This document shows positions 58,242 to 64,000 of a DNA stretch of 64,000 bases, piece by piece; the stretch's first letter is position 1, and each line of letters opens with the position of its first letter. The notes beneath the pieces were generated by a model. It was given only the letters and a program-made list of their open reading frames with translations. It made no database searches and had not been told where the DNA came from. The stretch comes from Bidens hawaiensis (Eukaryota; Streptophyta; Magnoliopsida; Asterales; Asteraceae). The stretch is taken from positions 1 through 64,000 of the forward strand of contig JAIQDT010009018.1 of the NCBI GenBank assembly GCA_021521415.1, in the 5' to 3' direction. The translations under genes were made by a program, and so were the position numbers.

Positions 58242-58661
58242 TAGGGGTGAGCAATAACTGAATCATTTACCGAAACCGAACCAAAAACCGACGAAACCGA
58301 ACCGATATGACCGAAAACTGAATTAACCAAAATTAACCGAACCGAACCGAGCTCTTAATTTTTTAATATTTTCAAGCCTTTTTCCCTCTATTACATGTAT
58401 TATATGTATCAATTGTTTAATACTATCATTTTCATGCATTTATATCTCCATTTCATGTACTAATATTTCAATTTCATATATTACCTTCATTTCATGTAGT
58501 TATACATTCATTTCATGTATTTAAACATTCATTTCATGTAGTTTCAAGCACAATTTTAGCCCAAGTTTGATATTGGTTATTAACCAAAATTAACCGAACC
58601 GAACCGATAACCGATCGGTTAGGTTGGGTTAATGTTAAAAACCGAACAGTGCACACCCCTA
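58242..58661. mobile_element. hAT-like MITE inside D1 integrase (420 bp)
   Basis: The ends TAGGGGTGAGCA and CACACCCCTA form terminal inverted repeats (TAGGGGTG.GCA). Flanking 8-mers ATTTACCA and GTTTACCT agree at six positions, a plausible aged hAT duplication. The interior is AT-rich with ATTTCATGTA-like subrepeats and AACCGAACC runs near both ends, and no transposase. The integrase reading resumes just after (ACTATCATCTCC). Confidence 0.82.
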
Positions 58662-58671
58662 GTTTACCTTA

Positions 58672-59160
58672 CCATTGACTATCATCTCCGATCACAATAC
58701 TCGTTTTACTTCTCATTTTTGGCGATCATTTCAAGAAACCTTGGGAACACGTCTCGATCTTAGCACCGCTTATCATCCTCAAAGGACGGATAATCTGAAC
58801 GTACAATTCAAACACTCGATTATATGCTACGAGCATGTGTTCTTGATTTTGGTGGGAATTGGGATTCTCACATTCTTTTCATTGAATTTTCTTATAGTAA
58901 CAGTTTCCATTCTAGCATCGGTATGGCTCCTTTCGAAGCTCTTTACGGTCGCAAAATGTCGTTCCCCGATTAGTTGGAACGAAATCGGCGAAGCTCAAAT
59001 CACGGGACCCGAAATGGTCCAAGAAACCACCGACGTTATTGATCAAATCCTTAAGAACCTCCTAGCCGCTAGAAGTCGTCCAAAGAGTTACGCCGACAAA
59101 CGGCGAAAACCAATCGAATTTAATGTTGACAATCTTATCCTTCTCAAAGTATATCCTTAG
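58672..59160 (+). pseudogene. D1 integrase, core C-terminal part
   Basis: TIISDHNTRFTSHFW keeps the second catalytic Asp, and LDLSTAYHPQ follows. Right after this the frame slips, so the family's Glu-containing segment is not readable. Later KNLLAARSRPKSYADKRRKPIEF and LILLKVYP are typical of the integrase C-terminal region, ending at a TAG stop where the family has Trp. Confidence 0.85.
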
Positions 59161-59559
59161 AAGGGGGTAGTCCATTTTGGAAAGAACGGAAACTAGCTCC
59201 TCGTTTCGTAGGACCTTTCAAGATCCTCGAAAGGGTTGGGAAAGTAGCTTATCGACTCGAACTATCGGCGGATCTTACCGGGGTTCATCCGACTTTTCAT
59301 GTCTCAAATATTAAAAAGTTCTTAACCGAGGGTAATCTCCATATAACTCTCTATGAAGTGCATGTCGATGAGTCAATGATTATGGTTGAACGACCCGTTG
59401 AGATCATGGATCGTAACGAGAAGAAAACCAAGCGTAGTTGTATTCGGTTAGTCAAAGTTCGATGGGAATCACAGCGCCGCGTAGAGTTTACTTGGGAACG
59501 AGAAGACAAGATGAAGGAGAAGTATCCACACTTGTTTGCATCATCATCTTCATCTTAAT
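59161..59559 (+). pseudogene. D1 integrase tail, chromodomain-like
   Basis: After one more frame change: [31 protein letters not shown], then [17 protein letters not shown] and [20 protein letters not shown] with YPHLF. The last segment resembles the C-terminal chromodomain variant of plant chromoviruses. It ends in a serine run and a TAA stop at 59557-59559. Confidence 0.75.
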
Positions 59560-59580
59560 TTTGGGACGAAATTTCCCTAA

Positions 59581-59592
59581 AGTAGGGGATAC
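59581..59592 (+). other. D1 polypurine-like tract before 3' LTR
   Basis: AGTAGGGGATAC directly before TGTGACATT. The stretch GGGACGAAATTTCC is 20-30 bases upstream, shared with element C. Confidence 0.65.
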
Positions 59593-62140
59593 TGTGACAT
59601 TCGTCAATTTCGGGTCCTATTTGTAATCGTTTTTGTATTCGTTTATCATGTAAACCAACCCGCTTTGTAAACAGAAACCTTCGATATAACCAAAATGATG
59701 TATTTTATGTTACATTATTGTTTTATACTTGTCGAGTCTCAAAAACATCCTTTTCGGTCCTTAAAATGCCTTAAAAACGCTTTAAAACAACTTCGGGGGC
59801 CAAAACTGCCATTTTAGAAAACTTTGAAAAGGCTGGCCGCCCACCCCATTGCAATACGCGATGGGTGTGATCCTGACCACATCGCGTATCGCGACTATCC
59901 TCAGGCCAGCAGTTGGTTTGTTTGTTGTTTGTGCATTACATTCTATTATCCAATCCGAATTTTTACACATTAGACCTCATGCTTGACCCTTTCAATCTTA
60001 TCCTATTTATACCCGCTCTCATGCGTCATTAATCCCTACTCATACTTCAAATTCTCTTTCAAATTAAAGAGTTTAAAGGTGTTTTCTTTGTTCTTGGTAG
60101 TTTGACTTTCAAAAGTCAAACTGACCATAATACTTGATTTTAAATAACATATTATTACTTATAACTTATGGCACAACATATATATATATATATATGTATG
60201 TATATATATATAATATGCACCCCTTTTTACCTTTGGTGGTCATTCCTCCGGTCTCGTTCGGTGAAGTGTCGGCCCTCGTAAAGAAAGGCTTCATGGAGGA
60301 CTCTCGTGGTCCCTGATATATATATATAACTTGTTTATGCTTACTAATCATGCTTAACTTCTAATTATTTTAGTTTGTATATCATATTTATGAAGTTCTA
60401 TGGTTATGGGTTTATAGAGACTAGCCTCGGTATAAAGGTATATAGCTCTAAACTGTAAACCGAACTTTGTTTACTAGTTTTGTTAAATAATTGTATGAAC
60501 ATGCTTTATGTTAGATTTAAGTTTCTAAAATTATTTTTATGAGGTCCATGGTTATGGGTTTGTAGAATCTAACCACGGTCTTAACCCGAAACAAGATCCG
60601 AAGCGAAAACTGAACTTTCGTTTAAAGACTTTATTGTTGACTTTTTGGTTGTAAAACTTAAGTATCATCATTTATAAATTATTATACAAGTTCCTTGATA
60701 ATGGACATGTGGAAACCATTTTAGATCTTATTCCGAGATGGGAACCGAACCAAAACGAACTAAACCGATTTCACTCGCTTAAGACACACAAGTGTGTTTC
60801 TAGCTATCAAGACTTGTATATTTCTTTAAAATTATTTTATAAACTGATTTTAATTATTTTTTCTTAAAGTACTTGGAATGTTGAATTCAACTTGATCTTA
60901 TAACAAAGTTTGGACCGACAAAACCGAACACCCGCTTAACGGACGTTGTTAGTTCTAAAACAATAGAACTACATACTTGGTTAAGTCTTATTAAATTGTA
61001 TTGAGTTATCTAATAACATTCATTATTTTGAAAATTTGACTTTGGGTTTGACCAATTATCAAGACCCGAAGCAACGACCCAAACACTCGTTAAACCCGTT
61101 TTAGTATCTATTATAAAGGGATTTGCATTCTTGCATTTTTACCCGCCTTATTACTTAACATAGGTTGAGTAAATATTAAGGGCTAGATACTTTAACCCGG
61201 TTTCGAGCAAACTTATATTTTTAAAAGACTAGTATTATAATTCCTTAAATATTTACATTTTAAACCTTAAACTTTAATTGTTTGCATTCCTTATCATTTA
61301 TTTTATTTAAAGACTTCGTAGACAACTTTTCTAGTACAAGACTCCCTTTCATCTAGGCTTTGCTCATTAACCCGCATCCTTCCGGTTACTCGTCATTTTA
61401 CCGATCAAGTTTATTACTTGAACGTAGTACTTTCATCCCCCATTTTTCATTTTTAGTTTTAGGGGTGATATTGCATACCTATTCAAACTAAATGTTTTTA
61501 TACTTGAGTCTTAAACCACAAACTTTATTGTATACTTTACTTAAATAAATGCTCGATTTGGTGTTATATGCTTACACGCTTAAATGCTAATGTGTTTACC
61601 GCTTTTGGTTGGTTGATTCATAAATCCGAGTATAGTTGGCATCCCCTTATAGAAAGATGTCGTTAATGTATTCTTATTAACGATTTCATATAAATCCTAG
61701 ACTATTTGGCATTCTCTTATAGCAAGGTGTCGTTAATGTATTCTTATTAACGATTTCATTATCTAAATTGTTCCTATTATTTATTGTTAAGTATACAAGT
61801 TGTGGAATTTCCTATTATATAGTTATTGTTCAAAACTATGAAATTGCTCACCAACCTTTGTGTTGACAAATTCTATTTTATGCAATTTTACAGGTTTGAA
61901 TTTAGGTTGACTCGAGAACTTGAAGAAAACGTTATCAAGACTATTAGGATATTAGCAAAATGAACAATATATTATTTTCTTTGATTTGAATTTGGTTATT
62001 GTATGAACAAGTTATGTGACTTCTATGATTTTATGAATTTAAATTAGTTTATTAAATATTGTCACTTTAATAGTGTCTTGTGTTTTTGGGCAATCCGTTG
62101 CACCCCGACATGTTTCGCCGCCTTTGGCCGGGGTGTGACA
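59593..62140 (+). repeat. D1 3' LTR (2548 bp)
   Basis: It starts TGTGACATTCGTC and ends GGGGTGTGACA. A nested inverted repeat occurs in its first part (59832-59910). The intron-like module has a damaged donor (AACGTAGTA, 61421) but a preserved CTCACCAAC, GTTGACA and TTACAG|GT (61892-61893). Two copies of the TCGTTAAT/ATTAACGA inverted repeat are in the middle (61660-61683 and about 71 bases on). Confidence 0.9.
59832..59910 (+). other. Nested inverted repeat in D1 LTR
   Basis: Outer arms GCTGGCC (59832-59838) and GGCCAGC (59904-59910). Inner perfect 10-base arms ATACGCGATG (59854-59863) and CATCGCGTAT (59880-59889). It is GC-rich amid AT-rich DNA. Confidence 0.7.
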
Positions 62141-64000
62141 ACACACACTTAAGCCCTCTCCGACCTGAGGTAATGATAGTATGATATTGTAAGGATCCAA
62201 ACCCACTAGATTTAGTTGCTAAACGACGAGCCGACACCCTTAAACCGTTAAAGTCATGAGATCCGGGTGGAATCAGGTATAAACCGATCAAAAGATGTGC
62301 TTAGGGGTCACCCTAGCTCAGATCTGGATCCAACGGGACGAAAAACAGTGAAAAACGGTGGAAAATAACTAAGATCTCGCTTTTCCGGCAAGATCCCAGT
62401 TTTCCGGCGATGGCGGAGCCGAAAAGGCGGCGCCGGAGATGTGTGTACGAGGTTAAAGGAATGTCAGGGAGTATTCAGACATTCTCTAACCTAACCCTAG
62501 TTCGTTAGTGAGACATAACGAATTAACAAGCAATTCGTTATACCCATTCGTTAAGAAGTAATAACGAATTAGAAGTTGTTCGTTAAGCCATTCGTGAAGT
62601 AATTCGTTAACGGAGAACTTACGAATGAACCCCTAGTTCGTTATAGAAGCTAGTTCGTTATAAAAAGCAAGTTCGATATATAGGACAGTTCGTTATAAAA
62701 AGCCAGTTCGTTATAAAGGTTCATTCTTAAAGAATAACGAAGGAGTTAATTCGTTAAAGAACTGAATAACGAACTAAGGTTTGAAAGAATGACAGAAAGG
62801 TCCCTTGACATAAGATAAAATGGATTAATTACAAAGAAACCCTCGAACTTTATGAATTAGAAAATAAAATAATAATTAAGAATTCTAATGAAAAATGTTT
62901 TAAGACAGTTAATGGAAACAAAATTTTTCCAACCTGACCTGGCAACTCGACCCTAGCCAGGGGCTCTACCCCTTGGACCCTGCTAGGGGCTGCCGCCCCT
63001 AGAACCCTGCTGCCCCCGGACGCCCGTTTGTTGAGGGTTATAATTAGACTAGAAACGCGATATGGGTAGTGATAGTTAATTGATACGTGTAATTGTTATA
63101 TATAGATAGTCGTGCATAGCTAAAGAAAGGAATAACCATTAACGGTGAACGTAACAGGACTCAGGTGAGTTTCTAGCCCCACTTCCTTGTTATGTTTTCG
63201 GGGTTGTATGCATAGTCAATGTGATTAGTTAATACACTTACCTTGAGTGGTAAGTGTATGCATGGATGATATATGTGATAGATATTATAACGTGAATAAG
63301 AATGAAAGCTTGTCGGTACGTGAACGATCTTCGGATATTGCACGTATCACCAAGGGAGGTAGGTGTTAGAATATGTAATTGTGTATGAATGAATGATAAA
63401 GAAGGGTATGTACGAAATTGTATGAATGTTAGTATGAAAGTATGGTAGAGCGAAGGTAGGGAACAGACCCTAATAATATCTGTGAATGTAGGAAACAGAA
63501 CCTAATAATATATGCGAATGTAGGGGAACAGACCCTAATAATATCTGCGAATGAAGGGAACAGACCCTAATAATATCTGTGAATGTAGGGAACATACCCT
63601 AATAATATTTGCGAATGAAAGGAACATACCCTAATAATATCTGTGAAGGTTATAGTGTGAAATGCATGTATATATGTATGTATGAAAGTATGAAGAAAGG
63701 TAAAAAGCTAAGTATGTATATGTGTCTTCGAATGCATATGTACGTAAGTATGTGAATGTATTGTATGTTACCTGTATTAACTAGAACTCACTCAGCATAG
63801 CTGACTTTTAGTATGCACGCAGGTGAATAGATTGAAGCAGTTGACTTGAGAGAGGGACACATAGCATGATTGAAGGTATTGGCATCCAGAGAAGTTTTGT
63901 CATGATGTTTTAAATAAACTATTTATGTTCTGTTTTTAAGACAAGTATCGAATGATTGTTATAAATGTTTGAAATTTTATTTATTCCGCGAAACTTTTAA
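62141..64000 (+). repeat. Family B3 LTR, right part (target of D1), cut by window end
   Basis: It continues B3 from position 27660 onward: TTCGTTATAA repeats (62630-62720), GC-rich cluster (62945-63020), CAG|GTGAGT (near 63163), inverted repeat 63233-63258, UUCG hairpin 63316-63347, CCCTAATAATA repeats (63455-63650) and acceptor-like ACGCAG|GT (63815-63822). It is more diverged from the solo LTR than the 50037-51896 copy. Confidence 0.88.

Larger units (their letters stand above)
51897..62140 (+). mobile_element. Family D1: nearly complete Ty3/gypsy element
   Basis: 5' LTR (51897-53528, start lost), primer site, gag, protease, RT, RNase H, integrase, 3' LTR (59593-62140). It is embedded in a B3 LTR, since the sequence after 62140 matches B3 from position 27660. 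Stops, frameshifts, changed catalytic residues and a MITE in the integrase show it is dead. The integrase tail FTWERE..YPHLF has the pattern of chromovirus-type C-termini. Confidence 0.9.

Overview
The window looks like repeat-rich nuclear DNA from a flowering plant. It is AT-rich, has no operons or Shine-Dalgarno-like context, and almost everything recognisable is LTR retrotransposon, much of it nested. Plant hAT DNA-transposon remnants and AT/ATT microsatellites fill the rest. The Gag zinc-knuckle style and the family of roughly 2-3 kb LTRs suggest a eudicot, possibly Asteraceae, but that is a resemblance judged from memory. I recognise no intact host gene. Family letters A-E below are my own labels.

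Layout. Positions 1-18014 hold a minus-strand element of family B (B1). Its left LTR is cut by the window edge. A complete 11.7 kb Ty3/gypsy element (A, 1110-12858, 5-bp target duplication CCACA) sits inside that LTR. B1 itself sits in the 5' LTR of plus-strand element C (18015-27302), whose 3' LTR carries a B2 solo LTR (23599-25763, duplication TCTTG). Next come a B3 solo LTR (27447-29562, duplication TTACA) and a family E solo LTR (29791-32170) that contains a tRNA-like Pol III promoter. From 34380 to 39000 lies a hAT transposase pseudogene with an inverted partner fragment, split by a small Ty1/copia-type element (35741-38594). A minus-strand Tat-lineage Ty3/gypsy element (39080-47220) has an opposite-strand accessory ORF between pol and its 3' LTR. 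The last part (47221-64000) is a mosaic of family D and B3 pieces. The main one is a nearly complete D element (D1: gag, protease, RT, RNase H, integrase), inserted in a B3 LTR and carrying a 420-bp hAT-like MITE in its integrase.

No element appears able to move by itself. Coding regions carry stops and frameshifts, and several catalytic residues are replaced (D1 protease Asp to Tyr, D1 RNase H Asp to Asn, Tat RT YVDD to YVID, Tat integrase Asp to Asn). Element A is a special case: its LTRs differ by only about 2% by eye while its coding region is ruined, so it was probably moved in trans.

The most interesting signal is in the LTRs. Families A, B, C, D and in decayed form E share one layout downstream of the promoter: a 5' splice-site-like GTGAGT followed by a C-rich tract, then 450-750 bases, then CTCAC(C)AAC, a branch-point-like TTGAC/CTGAC/TTAAC, and an AG|GT acceptor-like site. 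Between these lie conserved inverted repeats. In B one arm is the exact complement of a 5' splice site, and another B repeat is a cUUCGg-capped hairpin. Some changes are compensatory or wobble. I propose an LTR-embedded, structured intron (or intron-like retention signal) shared by these families. This is inference from sequence alone.
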